From Amblyomma americanum (Eukaryota > Arthropoda > Arachnida > Ixodida > Ixodidae): DNA of 64,000 nucleotides. The translations under genes were made by a program, and so were the position numbers. Positions within the stretch are counted from its first letter, which is position 1. Each line of letters opens with the position of its first letter. The notes under the pieces are model-generated. The model saw only the letters and a program-made list of their open reading frames with translations, did not search any database and was not told where the DNA came from. The stretch is from contig NC_135505.1 in the NCBI RefSeq assembly GCF_052857255.1, forward strand, positions 26,248,269-26,312,268, read 5' to 3'. Shown here in pieces: positions 12,405 to 23,609 of the stretch.

Positions 12405-12600
12405 AAACGCGGTTTTGTGGCTCATGGGTAGCCTCGCATTCTGAAGGCCCTTGGTTCAATTCTCTGCACCTTAGGAAGAAATTTTTTCTTTGCTGATGAC
12501 GTCATTGGGCGTTGTGGATTGGGGGTTAGGTATCGACGTCAATGTGCCATATAAGGCGTTCCTGTTAAAAGCGCGTAACCATTTAGCACTCCAGGGAAGT
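12405..12600 (+). repeat. Possible tRNA-derived SINE of another family
   Basis: A TGGCTCATGGG A-box-like stretch is followed at tRNA spacing by GGTTCAATTCT. No second copy occurs in the window, so it could be a degraded tRNA pseudogene. The 3' end is unknown. Confidence 0.35.
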
Positions 12601-13477
12601 GGCGCACGCGGACGAGAAGTGATGTGCGTGCAGGTATCAGCCCTGCCTTCGTGAAAAGTCGGCATATCAGTCACAGGACTGCTACGCACCTTCCTGCACA
12701 GCATACGGTCTCACATACAAACGAGTACCAGAAGAGCTCCATGGCCAAGGCATGCCATATGGTACCTTCGCGAAGACGCAGTGCCAGTGCTTGAGCAAGA
12801 GCTTTGACGTCGCCGCACTGAAAAGAAGTCTCAACTAACACGTCAAAGAAAGTTGGTTGTGAGTTGTCGGCTTTTTGTGGCCTCATTTGAGGTCCTATTT
12901 TTAACACAAGGGCAACACAGGCTACAGCGTCACAGCGACATGCAATTTATTTACACCAACTTGCCTCCAGAACGAATCAATTGAACAGCAGAATTGGCAG
13001 TTTCTCTGCGCCCCTATGCACTTATGGGATGATGAGCGTGAATACGCAGTCAATGCACTCCCGCTGTTTACGCGGATAACACATTCTTTGAAATCAGGAT
13101 GTTGGAACCATATTAAACTTTGAAAGGTGCGCTTCTGATTGAAGAGTCATATGAGAAAGACCTCATTTACATCAGCAAAGCGGCTGTTCAAATTTACTAA
13201 ACCGGGGCAAAATTTCTGACGCCCATTTTCAAGCTCAGTGACGCTGCAAACAAAAACTCTAGAAATTCTGCACAAGCTCTGCCTAATGCGCAACATTTTA
13301 GTATCGAATGAAAGAGGTAATTTTCAATAAATAACGTTGTAATGTAATGTCATTACTTTTTGAGACCAGTAATTTGCAATGTAATTTAATTACTTCTGTG
13401 AGATTTCGAGGAAAGTAATTACTACTTGAATTTAATTACTTTTCAAAAGTAGTTTTCCATGTATGGTTTTCCATGTA

Positions 13478-13612
13478 TCGCACAGTACACAGGCCTCTGG
13501 AATTTCCCCGCCAACGAAATTTGACCCCCCCCCCCCCCCGCATTCGGGATCCAACCCACGTATTTGGGGTGAGCAGCCGAGAGCCATAACCACTGAGCCA
13601 CCGCAGTGGCGT
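13478..13612 (-). repeat. SINE-B 5' fragment
   Basis: Minus-strand SINE-B head and first half (CCACTGAGCCACCGC at its end on the plus strand), interrupted by a run of about 16 C. A plus-strand SINE-B 3' half lies just beyond it. Confidence 0.7.
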
Positions 13613-13660
13613 CATTAGATTACAAAGAAGAAAAAAGGCACCCAAAAGATAGTTGTCTAG

Positions 13661-13767
13661 GCTTCCTTAAAGAACACCGGGTGATCAAAATTTCGAGAGC
13701 CCTTCACTACGGTGTCTTTCACAGGCTGAGTTGCTTTGGGAGGTTAAACCCCATAAACCATAACCTT
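13661..13767 (+). repeat. SINE-B 3' fragment
   Basis: Carries AAAGAACACCGGGTGATC, CCCTTCACTACGGTG and TTAAACCCCATAAACC. Together with the opposite-strand 5' half at 13478-13612 it suggests one copy whose halves were rearranged, or two insertions. Confidence 0.7.
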
Positions 13768-14417
13768 ACAGCGAATAACTGTCATTTCATTAATTAACTT
13801 GTGCCATTACTTCTCTTCTGCGACCTACACATGGAGGAGGTGAATGACTGTTTTAGTCGTCATAACGAAAACGTAAGAGCTCACTGAGCGCATGGGCAGC
13901 ATTTCAGTGCTAATTCGTAAGTCGCCTGTGTGTATACAAGCAACGTTTTGTTTTCTTCTGTGAAACGACGATTTCCTAGAGCAGGTTCATGGTAAAACTT
14001 CATTGCGATTTGTTGCTTGAAAATTCTTCCAAGCGGTCCGGGAGTTTGGTGGTAGTAGGTGTCGGCGGCATGCTGTTGGGTCCAATTTCGTGAATACAGC
14101 AAGGCTATCAGACAATTGGGCCTGCACTGGACTATTCTTTTGGAAGCGTCCAGTTCCAAGCTGCATTTGAACTGCCTGAACTGACGCTGGCGGCACCACC
14201 ACGGAACTTCAGAGAATTAGTGCAGAGAGTGCAGCCAAATCAAAGAAACCTATCATGACCACAATCATAACAAAGTGGTTCTTTGGGCTTGTTGGTATAG
14301 CATATTAAAAGACATAGCTGAGCACAACAGGACCAAAGAAAGGGCAACACAGGATGAGCGCTCTCCTTTGTGCTCCTTTTCTCTGTCCCATTGTGCTGTG
14401 CTGTGTTCTTATATCAC
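13768..14417. other. Unassigned DNA
   Basis: No recognised feature. Confidence 0.35.
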
Positions 14418-14428
14418 CACAATGACCT

Positions 14429-14686
14429 TTTCGAACCCGACCGTGGCGGCTGCGTTTTTATGGAGGAAAAACGCTAAGGCGCCCGTGTGCTGTGCGATGT
14501 CAGTGCACGTTAAAGATCCCCAGGTGGTCGAAATTATTCCGTAGCCCTCCACTACGGCCCCTCCTTCTTCCTTTCTTCTTTCACTCCCTCCCTTATCCCT
14601 TCCCTAACGGCGCGGTTCAGGTGTCCAACGATATATGAGACAGATACTGCGCCATTTCCTTTCCCCCAAAAAGCAATTATTATTAT
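14429..14686 (+). repeat. 5'-truncated SINE-A with target duplication
   Basis: The copy starts inside the B box and continues to the ATT tail. The 11-bp duplication cacaatgacct at 14418-14428 and 14687-14697 shows that the truncation happened at insertion. Confidence 0.9.
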
Positions 14687-14794
14687 CACAATGACCTGTC
14701 ACAAACTGCAACAGTGCCTTGTGAGCTTTATGCATCTCACAAATAAGGGTTCGCATTATTTCTCGTATTTCACTCACTGCTCCATTATGATGCC

Positions 14795-14797
<3 letters not shown>

Positions 14798-14881
<84 letters not shown>

Positions 14882-15121
14882 TGTTTTTTTGGGAAAGTAA
14901 ATGGCGCAGTATCTGTCTCATATATCGTTGGACACCTGAACCGCGCCGTAAGGGAAGAGATAAAGGAGGGAGTGAAAGAAGAAAGGAAGTAGAGGTGCCG
15001 TAGTGGAGGGCTCCGGAATAATTTCGACCACCTGGGGATCTTTAACGTGCACTGACATCGCACAGCACACGGGCGCCTTAGCGTTTTTCCTCCATAAAAA
15101 CGCAGCCGCCGCGGTCGGGTG
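14798..15121 (-). repeat. SINE-A copy with expanded TAA tail
   Basis: Full minus-strand SINE-A. Its ATT tail has grown into a pure trinucleotide run at about 14798-14881. A weak duplication, tgccaa, flanks it. Confidence 0.88.
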
Positions 15122-15834
15122 CCAACAAAAAAAATTATTTTATGATTTTTTGCATCTGCTAATTCTTTTTTACAATTGTTCTTACAGGTCAAGTCCACAG
15201 TCTCTGACTTTGGGACCTCCTTCTGTATTCCAGTGTTTTTCTAACCTTGTACCATAAACATGCAATAAACGAACCTTGAACCTTGAACAAGCTTCTAAAC
15301 AGTCAAAGGACATCAAGCACATTGTCCCCAATGTTCATCTCTTTAAGGCCTCTTTATAGCATCAGCTGTAAAAAGGCCTTTAAGCTTAGAGGCCTTAAAA
15401 GGAAGCTTGCTTTTTCAGTCGCCTCATGCGCTCAATGCTACTTGGCTACCTAGGTGCAAACACCTTCTCCACGTAAAACTGATCCTCGGTGCAGGTAGCA
15501 AAGCACTCGTTTTAAAATTCTCAGAGAAGGTGCAGGGCTCACCTCGAGGCGCCTTAAAGCCCGTGCTAGCATTTTAACGTCTCATTTTTCAGCCTCTGCG
15601 CCAGCAAGCGAACGCCGGACTCGAAGAAGGAATCGTGAAGGTGAGTGCATGCCAAAAAACTGCCTGTCAGTTTTTAAAGTGCTGTTTTCTTAAATAAATA
15701 GGAATTTAAAAGAATAACATGTTTCGCGCTGCAGACACCAAAGCGTAAGCGCTTATCTCGCCGCAATTTGTGCACCTGTTTTAGAAAGCGGCTCGGTATG
15801 GGGCCAATTGTTACGCCGGAGTATAAACCCGCAT
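15122..15834. other. Unassigned DNA
   Basis: No repeat found. Two short splice-site-like segments (about 15590-15639 and from 15736) are discussed under rejected items. Confidence 0.35.
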
Positions 15835-17114
15835 TAACAGAGCCTGTCGATAGACGGCCGATAGGATTTGTATTGCCTACTGACTGTTCTCTACGGTTTG
15901 TCTATAGAGAATTTAGACTTTACAGAGAAAACTCTATAGACAGACTATGGACTATCTTAAGATACTTTTGCAAAGGCTGGACGTCCTGCCGGCACCCTGG
16001 TCCTATTTAGTTCCTGTTATTCCAGCTTTTCAGCTTCCTAGGTCTCCTTGGCTACCGTAAGACCTGGAAGAGTCAGCCCGTCCGCCAGTTCTCTGCTAAT
16101 TAGATAGTTTTGTCGGCTGCCCTCGTCCCATTTGCGCTTTAGTTAGGGACACTCTGCCGCATAACGCGATAGTGGTAAAGGCCCCGTTTCCTAGAAAATT
16201 CGGTGTTGCCGTTTCTCCGTTGTGAGCGAATGACGGGCTTGGCTCAGGCAAGTGCTCCTCAGAGAGCAATCTAGGAGACATCTGGGCCACCTAAGTCACG
16301 TGACCTTGAGCCGTCACCGCAACCTGCCCACTTGCAAATGATCAAGCTGCCCACCACGGCTGGTGGAAGCTACAAGAATGATTGCTCGCTCGTGAAGAGC
16401 AGCCTTGGTCGCACAAGGCCCACCGCTGGCACCACCTGCCATCGCAGGGCCGCGGCGCATCGCTTAACCGCAACACCACTGCGCCAGAAGTGGTATGAGG
16501 ACTTCCAAGAATTTACGACTGTGAAGTAGAGAGTGACCTTCATGGTTTGGTTTGGTTTGGTTTACGGGGGTTTAACGTCCCAAAGCGACTCAGGCCATTA
16601 GGGACGGCGTAGTGAAAGGCTCCGCCAATTTCGACCACCTGCGGTTCATTAACGTGCACGGACACCGCAAAGTTCACGGGCCTCTAGAATTTCGCCTCCG
16701 TCGAAATTCGACCGCCGCGGCTGGGATCGAAACCGGGTCTTTCGGGTCAGCAGACAAGCGCCATAGCAACAGAGCCGCCGCGGCGGCTGAGAGTCAACTT
16801 CTCTACATATCCGAAATATACCACTACGTTATTTGGGCATGCCCTTGGGGCGGAGCTTAATTGTCCCTCCCATTTTTTTCGATTCATTTAACTTTATACT
16901 CACACGTACTTGTGTCATTTGAGACAAGTTGCAGGCTGCTAATCACCGGTTTTCGATTGTTCATTCCCATTTTATTCAACAGGTCCACGTAAAAAGACGA
17001 CATCCTCTTTGAGCACATAGCATGCCTAGAAATCAACGCCGGGTTCTCCTCTGGCCGGTATCTTGAGCGCTGTCCCATTAATAAGAAAAAACCGTAGGCC
17101 TATTTACTAGAATA
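15835..17114 (+). repeat. Dispersed repeat block, copy 1, left part
   Basis: Starts with a stretch rich in TCTATAGAC motifs (about 15840-15970), then GGACGTCCTGCCGGCACC, a SINE-B (16543-16790) and a part ending near the LINE-1 insertion point. The same order occurs in reverse complement at 46520-45665, where about 450 bp (16090-16540) is missing. The block continues after LINE-1 at 22542. I cannot classify it; no coding capacity is visible. Confidence 0.75.
16543..16790 (-). repeat. SINE-B copy within the repeat block
   Basis: Minus-strand copy with its GGTTTGG-repeat tail at the low-coordinate end. A SINE-B occupies the same relative position and orientation in the inverted block copy (45925-46161), so it probably inserted before the block was duplicated. 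Confidence 0.85.
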
Positions 17115-17161
17115 GGAGGAGGAGGAGGAAAAATATTTATTCAGAGCATAAAAACTGGGGT

Positions 17162-20100
17162 TCAGTACCCATGGGTCGCCATCATAATCAGGCTCCTCTC
17201 AACCAGCGATTTCTGGTCGAGGGGGCTGTGGCTATGAAGGGTTGTCTCCCAGCGCTCATAAGTCGGATCGGGATTGCTGTCCAAGTCTGGGTTTTCTTGA
17301 CATTCCCGAACCGCGTGAAAGAGTGTGCCAACTGCTCCACAGAAGGGGCAGGACGAATTGTAGGTGTCTGGGTACCATTTACTCATTAGGTAAGGATTGG
17401 GCAGAGTATTAGTTTGTATTCGCCTGATTACGTGCTCTTCACATTTACTTAGGGTTTTGTGAGGAAGAGGATATTTCCTTCTTGTGATCTTAGAGCACTC
17501 CGTAATTTCTGCGTAGCTAAGTAAGGGTGAAGGGTTGTCAACTGTGTCAGAGAGAGGCTGCGTGCCAGATGTTCGGAGGAGGAGAGCTCGAGCAGCTGTG
17601 TTGGCCGCCTCATTGCCCGTCGTTAAGAGATGCCCTGGCGTCCAGAAGATATAGATGTTGGAAGGATTAGACCTTTCCAAAATTTCCCAACATGGAGCGC
17701 CAACGCGGCCTCTGAGGTAATTGCGTACCGCTGCTTGTGAGTCGACATAACCGTTGCCTCGCTGTTCTTTGATATCGCTAGTGCGATAGCTGCTTCTTCA
17801 GCCGATGCGGTATCGACGGCTTTGATAAGGCTGCTTGCAATGATATCTCCCCGGAGTGAAACTGCTGCAATTGCCGCGACTCCGTTAACGGGTCCAGCCG
17901 CATCGACGTAGATCGTGTCCTTGTTTCCATCCCATCGCTTAGAGAGGTGTCTAGCTCTGGCTAGTCTCCGTCCTCTGTTATATTCCTCATCCATGCGTTT
18001 TGGTATGGGGTGAGTCGTAATGTGTGATCTCATCTGCATGGGCATGTCGATCTTGTCAGCGACTTCCCTGGGTGGACTGATTCTCAGCTTCTGTAATATT
18101 TTCCTGCCAGGCTTAGATTTCATTTCATTTCAGAGCCTGACAATTTGATTTATACGGTGGGCCTCTATTAGTTTGTCGATGGTGTTATAGATCCCCAGCT
18201 ATAATAAGCGCTTAGTGGATGTGCATAAAGGGAGTCGCAGCGTCGTCTTAACTGCCTTTAGAATAATTACATCTAGTTGGTCTTTGTCCATTCCTTTTTG
18301 CTAAGCCGTAAGTACGGGGTGGCGTATGTTGGTTTAGAGGGAATGAAAGCCTGAACTACTCTTAGGGCCTCCTTCTCTCTTAGCCCATTTCTTTTCTTGA
18401 TTACCCGGCGTAGCATTCTAGAGACTTGTTCGGAATATGCTTGGAACTGTCTGATTGTAGTGGTGTTAGTGTTGCCGCTGGGCATGATGGCTCCCAGGGT
18501 CTTGATCTCTTTCTTGATCGGAATGCTCATACCCTTGACCGTAATAGCGACAAAGGGAGTGGACGGTAAAAGCCCCATATTCTGCTTCTTGCCACGGTCG
18601 ATCAGGAGTAACTCTGATTTCTCGGGAGAGCACGTTAACCCATGCCTCGCCGCATGCTGGCACACGACATTCGCTGCTTCCTGATGCCGGTCTTGAAATT
18701 CCCCTTCATTACCGCTGCAACACCAGATCGTAATGTCGTCGGCGTATATAGCGTGCTCAATGCCTTGGATGCGGTCTAGCTTCTCTGGTAGCCCACGCAT
18801 GGCCAGGTTGAAGAGAAGCGGAGACAAGACCGCTCCCTGCGGGGTGCCCTTGTAACCTAGATTGAACGGACAGGAGGTCCGATCACCAATACTTATTGAC
18901 GCTTTTCTATTGGAGAGAAAGTCCCTCACATAATTATATGTGCGGTCACCACAGTTGATGCTGTTAAGCTCATACAGTATTCCCTGGTGGTTGACATTGT
19001 CAAATGCACCTTTTAAATCGAGCGCAAGCTTTTCTCTAAACATGTACAGCGTGTCAGGGAGGATATCAGTCTTCCTCAGGAGTGGTTTCAGTCGGGCGTT
19101 CACGACCCTCTCGAACAGTTTACCCAGACACGACGTCAGGGAGATCGGTCGTAAATGATCAATATCGCATGGCTTTTTGGGCTTGGGAATAAATCCTACT
19201 AAAGCCAATTTTTAGGAGTCGGGGATCTCGCCCTTGTTCCAGCACTGCGTGCTGAAGTATTTCACTAATTGTCTTAAGGAGATTTGATCCATATTAAAGA
19301 GCATCTTGGTGTTTATCTGGTCCGGTCAGGAGCGATGTTCTTACGCATGACGTCAAGCTCCGCGCTTTGTTCCTGAAACGTTACGTCTTGGTCCATCTCT
19401 TCATTCGGTGCACCGATGTATGCAGGGAGAGGGTACGACGATCCCAGATCTAGAAATTTCCATGCAAGTTCTGCAATGAGGGCGTCGTTGTCCCCTTTAT
19501 AGCTGTGCAAGGCGTTACAGAGCGTGTCTGTTTGCTCTTTCCGGTTTGATTTCGGCTCGATAAGGGATCTGAGGAGTCCCCATGCTTTAGCCGTGCCCAT
19601 TCAACCATTGAGCTCATCACACAGCTTGAGCCAGTTTTCGTTAGCGAGGTTATGTGTGTAGTCATCCGCTTCTTTGGTGAGTTCTGCAATCTTGGTCTTC
19701 AGCTTGCGATTTAACTTTTGCCTTTTCCACCTCCTTGTCAGAGATCTCCTGGCTTCCCACAGATCTAACGTGAGGGTCAACTGCCGGAGTTTCCTCCGTG
19801 GTGTTCGCTTTCGTAGAGTGCCTGTCGACGGTTTCATCTGCAGCGCTGTCCATGCCTCAATATCTGTGCTATCTTCGTCCGGGAGACGTGCGATTTCCTC
19901 TCTCCACTTGTCCCAGTTCAAAATCTTAGCCTTTGCAAATGGTTCCCGACATTTAACTTGCTGAACAGGGCAGGAGACGATGAAGTGATCACTGCCCAAG
20001 GACTCGCCAGTGTTAGACCAGGTGGCCTGCAAGCAGTTTTTCACAAGCGTGAGATCTGGATAGGTATGTCTGCTGACGCTATTACCCGCTCTGGTGGGTT

Positions 20101-20615
20101 GCAGGGGATCCGTTAAATTGTGAGCCCTTCTCTGTTAGCGATCTCAAGGATCCTCCTAACTTTCGGGCTGTTTAAGTGATATCCCCATGCTTGATGGGGC
20201 GCAATGAAATCACCGGCTATGACGAGAGGGTCCTTGCCTGCTCTCTTGATAAAATTATCAAATAGCGTGGCTATCTGACAACAAGAGTCCCTGGGGCGAA
20301 TGTACACGTTAAGTATGTGCAAACTGCGTTTTCCCCTGTGGTTGGGGAGAATTTCAATGTAAGCATGCTCGATTGTTTCGGCTGGCGGTTCTTGCAGCGT
20401 TGCGGTAAACTCCTTGTGAACAAGTATTCCTAGGCTATGCTCGTTTTGGAAAGCTTTGTAACCCTTCAAGCTGATGACCGTATTTGCTTCTTGAAGTACT
20501 ATTACAGCAAGTGGCGTCTCCGACGTGTCGATGAAAAATTGAAGCTTGCTTTTTTCTTTTTCAATCCCCGACAATTCCATTGCCAAATTATTATTTGCTG
20601 TCCATTATGTGCCAT
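17162..20615 (-). pseudogene. LINE-1 ORF2: endonuclease, reverse transcriptase, RNase H
   Basis: The ORF starts at the ATG at 20615-20613, before the motif WQWNCRG typical of LINE endonuclease N termini. An early shift falls in a run of A. Endonuclease motifs follow: VLQE, GDFIAPH (the usual Asn of GDFN is Ile) and GSDHF. RT motifs are LRPISLTSC, LDLKGAFDN, GTPQGAVLSPLLFN and YADD (near 18738). About 25-30 residues present in LINE-2 before LDLKGAFDN are missing here without loss of frame. RNase H follows: YVDAAG, the acidic TASAEEAAIALA, then WTPGHLLTTGNEAAN, where the usual final Asp is Asn. Last comes a finger, CPFCGAVGTLFHAVREC. Frame breaks at about 20040-20113, 19600, 19313-19208 and 17650 make it a relic. 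Confidence 0.85.
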
Positions 20616-20713
20616 GGTCCTTATCCGTCCTCTTCTGGAAGGGGGTGCCCGTCGGCATATTTAGATTTTCTATTTCGGAAGTTGCACTCGTTGAGTTTAG
20701 ATTTGAATTCGTC

Positions 20714-22330
20714 TCAGTCTGTGGCAATGGCGTAGTTTATGTATTTCCTAGTTTTGGCGGACTCGTTTGCGAGCTCGTTTTTGACCATCTGAAGAACTTG
20801 TAGGAACTTCTTATCCTGCTCCTCTCTGTCAGCCCTCAGCTCTGCAATGACGCGCTCATAAACTGACTGAGCTTGGCCGGGCTTCGGGTGTTTTGTCGGG
20901 AGTTGTTTGTGACTGCAGCCCGACCAATTTAAGTTCAGCTCGCAACGCCTCGTTCTGTTTTTTAGCTGAATATTTTCTGCTTTCAGGTCGTTAAACTTCT
21001 TATATATCGCGTTTCCAGGGAGGGATGGAGGCAATCCAGCGTAGCCCACCATTACGATGTGTCTTGAGTCTTCTTGCTTCTCAGAAGACGGTCCGCGTTC
21101 TCGGGTGCGTGGCGTCTCCTGTGCCGGTGGATCGGCCTTCGGTGCAAATGAGACCGACATGGTGGTCCCCTGCTCTTTATGATGTCTTGACTCTTTCGTT
21201 CCGGATCGGCCTGACGAGTTGCGACGTTGACTAGACTTAGATCTTGACCTGGATATGGACGTAGAATTGGAGGCCGCTCTTCTGGACTCCTTCTCGAACT
21301 GCTCTTTTCGGCTGGTGCGTACAGCTGACGCGTAGCACTTGCTGGTGCCACTGGTTTTCGGCTTCTCTTCCTGATCACCGAAATGTTGATGTTTCCTAGG
21401 CTTATTGATGGGATCCAGAAACTTTGCTTTGCATTCCCTTGAGTAGGTGTGGTGACTCCCCTATGCATGCCGCACAAGTTGGGGTGCAATCGTGAGCTTC
21501 CCCGTGATTCAGCTTGCCGCACGAGTCACATTTCGATTCAGCTGGGCTGGGGCAGACGTCCGGTCTATGTCCTTCCCTGCCGCACAGTACGCAAAACGGT
21601 CTAGTTTTCCTATAATAAAACATTTGCGCTCGATCAACCCGTACGTAACAAAGAAGGAGACTTTGTATCCACTGAACAGTATCACCGGCGATTTGGATCT
21701 CCCCAGCCTTCGGACGCCTAATATTTCGTGGGATTCCGAGGAAAAGTCTTTCTCTAGGTCTCTGTCTGATGCGCTGGGGTCAATCCCGTCCACCACCCCT
21801 TTGCATGAGTCTTGCGGTGTTCTCACGTAGGCATTAAGGTGGTACTTTTTCCCGCCTAGGTTGATGTGATCGATCTTCGCAAGTACTGTGGCGTCTTCGA
21901 CATGGGAAGTTGCCGCGATGATGATGTTTTGCTCTTTAATAACTCTGATGTAAGGTTTGGCGCGTAGCGTCTTGCCACGTAACGCGTTTTCGAACGCGAC
22001 GTTAAGTGGGTGCACACTCCCATCCCACATTTTTAGGTCCAAACGGTTTTTCGGCTTGATAATCACTCTAAATTCATACTTGTCGAGGTCACGCAGTCTC
22101 GGGGCCCTTTTGCGGCTCGTGGGATCTGCTGCTGGTGACTTCGGGTCATCTTCGTATGCCTTCGGAGCCGAGTGCCCTTGTGCACGCTGTCCTGCCCTGA
22201 GGTATATCGTCTTCCATCCAGGTTCTGGCTGTGAATTATCAAAGTTCGCCTCGCTTTGTTTGCTGCTGCTTGGAACACTTCCGAATCCTCCAGACTCGGG
22301 GTCGTTGCCATGGGTGTGGTCCACATCCAT
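20714..22330 (-). pseudogene. LINE-1 ORF1 (gag-like, zinc knuckles), frame-broken
   Basis: The ORF encodes the RNA-binding protein of the retrotransposon particle. From the Met at 22330 about 240 codons are open, ending in a segment whose layout (INLGGKKYHLNAYV) also appears in LINE-3. The zinc knuckles CVLCGREGHRPDVC and CDSCGKLNHGEAHDC are in a second frame (about 21625-21430). The remainder returns to the first frame with a Ser/Arg-rich part and a C-terminal helical, charged segment (KKFNDLKAENIQLKN, then ELRADREEQDKKFLQV). The two shifts compensate each other, so only the knuckle region is out of frame. The ORF2 start lies about 98 bp downstream. Confidence 0.8.
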
Positions 22331-22541
22331 CGCCGAAGCCCTAGCGGAGTAGCTGCTCGCTGGTCAGGCCGAACGTGGCAACGGACGGATCAAAGCGTAT
22401 CCTCGAGTAGTTCTCGGCGTTATATGTCTGATCCGGACAAAAATGTGGTACTGCGAATGAATCTTGCGCGCACAGGACGAGAAATCCAAGGAGCGCTGAC
22501 AAGCTGCGTCCGGTCAATTCTATCTCCAGCGTTCAACCATC

Positions 22542-23608
22542 TTACTGGAATAAAATGTAGCCGTTATTAAAGCAGTCTGCGTATATAGAAGGTGTGTGTA
22601 AAGCCACCTGAAATGTCTAGAGCCTAGATATATATTAATAAATGCACTTCAGAATGCAGCTCGAAATCTCACACCGCAAAGAGAGCCGCAGCGAACCTTC
22701 CAAGGCAATCCAAGGTATTGCATTCAGCATCCCAACAAAGTAACCGTTTAGCAAACGTTTTTGCTAAGTCAGCTTAAAGATTTTATTGAAAAGCCTGTCT
22801 GCACCGCCCATGACGCTGTGTTAAAGTCGTTGCATCGAAATGCTGAAAAAGTTATAGAAAGCATTCAGATTTTAGCAAAGAATAATGATTACTTTCGCGG
22901 CTCATTTAACATATTGCAGTTCACGCATGCATAAGAAAAAAATTAATGTGGATTAGCTCGGCTAATTTAAGATACTGGAACTGGCAATGTTCTAGACGGC
23001 GGTGGCTTTGAGCAAAGGGAGGGTGCATCCCTGGATATGCGGAAGCCTCATTCACGCTTTGATAAATGTGGCGGTAGTGATATAGAGATGTGGCCTGAAT
23101 GCATTAGCGCTGACAGCGTTTTGGCTGACATGCGGCATTACAGCAATAGCTAAGCCGCAGCGTTCATTTTGTTACCAATCTCTCGCGATCAACCATTAAC
23201 TGCATGCCGCATTCCAGGGTGGCAGGGAGGGCGCGCTGCCTATCCAGTATGATGATAATATTATTAATAATAATTGGTTTTTGGGGAAAGGAAATTGCGC
23301 AGTGTGTCTCATATATCGTTGGGCACCTGAACCGCGCCGTAAGGGAAGGGATAATGGAGGGAGTGAAAGAAGAAAGGAAAAGAGAGGTGCTGTAGTGGAG
23401 GGCTCCGGAATAATTTCGACCCCGTGATGATCTTTAACCGCACTGACATCGCACAGCACACGGGCGCCTCAGCGTTTTGCCTCCATAAAATCGCAGCCGC
23501 GGCAGTCGAGTTCGAACCCGGAAACTCCGGATCAGTAGCAGAGCCCCCTAACCACTCAGCCACCGCGGCGGGTTATCCAGTGTGCGTAACGCAATCAAAG
23601 CGGGCTTT
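22542..23608 (+). repeat. Dispersed repeat block, copy 1, right part
   Basis: Continues the block after LINE-1. Segments such as GCATTAGCGCTGACAGCGTT and CAACCATTAACTGC recur in reverse complement at 45660-44900. The two copies differ by SINE-A insertions: copy 1 has one at 23249-23573 and copy 2 has a fragment at 45280-45415. Confidence 0.72.
23249..23573 (-). repeat. SINE-A copy in repeat block
   Basis: Full minus-strand copy. The 8-bp duplication tatccagt lies at 23241-23248 and 23574-23581. It is absent from the corresponding place in the inverted block copy. Confidence 0.9.
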
Positions 23609-23609
23609 T

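Larger units (their letters stand above)
11775..13450. repeat. Candidate element with AT-rich ends
   Basis: Both edges (about 11775-11910 and 13305-13450) are dense in GTAATT/AATTAC motifs such as GTAATTTAATTAC and AAAGTAATTACT. The middle is ordinary sequence holding a SINE-B copy and a tRNA-like SINE. Such edges can be terminal inverted or subterminal repeats of a DNA transposon. I see no transposase and no clear duplication, so the call is weak. Confidence 0.25.
17115..22541 (-). mobile_element. LINE-1: near-complete I-group non-LTR retrotransposon
   Basis: Two ORFs lie on the minus strand: a gag-like ORF1 (22330 to 20714) and an ORF2 with endonuclease, RT and RNase H (20615 to 17162). 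RNase H downstream of RT is typical of I-group LINEs (I, Ingi, Loa, R1-like). The 3' end has AATAAA and a tail of TCC repeats. Near-identical 11-mers, ttactagaata at 17104-17114 and ttactggaata at 22542-22552, look like a target duplication with one mismatch. If so, the copy is full length at about 5.4 kb with a 5' UTR of about 210 bp. The inserted-into sequence is the repeat block described separately. Several frame breaks make it non-autonomous. Confidence 0.9.

Noticed and set aside
14604..14921. Poly-Tyr and poly-Ile frames
   Set aside because: Translation of the TAA repeat of the SINE tail.
15589..15750. Possible short exons: TTTTTCAG|CCTCTGCG...GTGAAG|GTGAGT at about 15592-15639 and a following AG at 15735
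   Set aside because: The splice motifs are good, but the first segment gives only about 16 codons and the next frame ends after a few codons. No homology is seen, so chance is likely.
22063..22352. Plus-strand and other-frame ORFs opposite LINE-1 ORF1
   Set aside because: Shadows of the LINE-1 coding frame.
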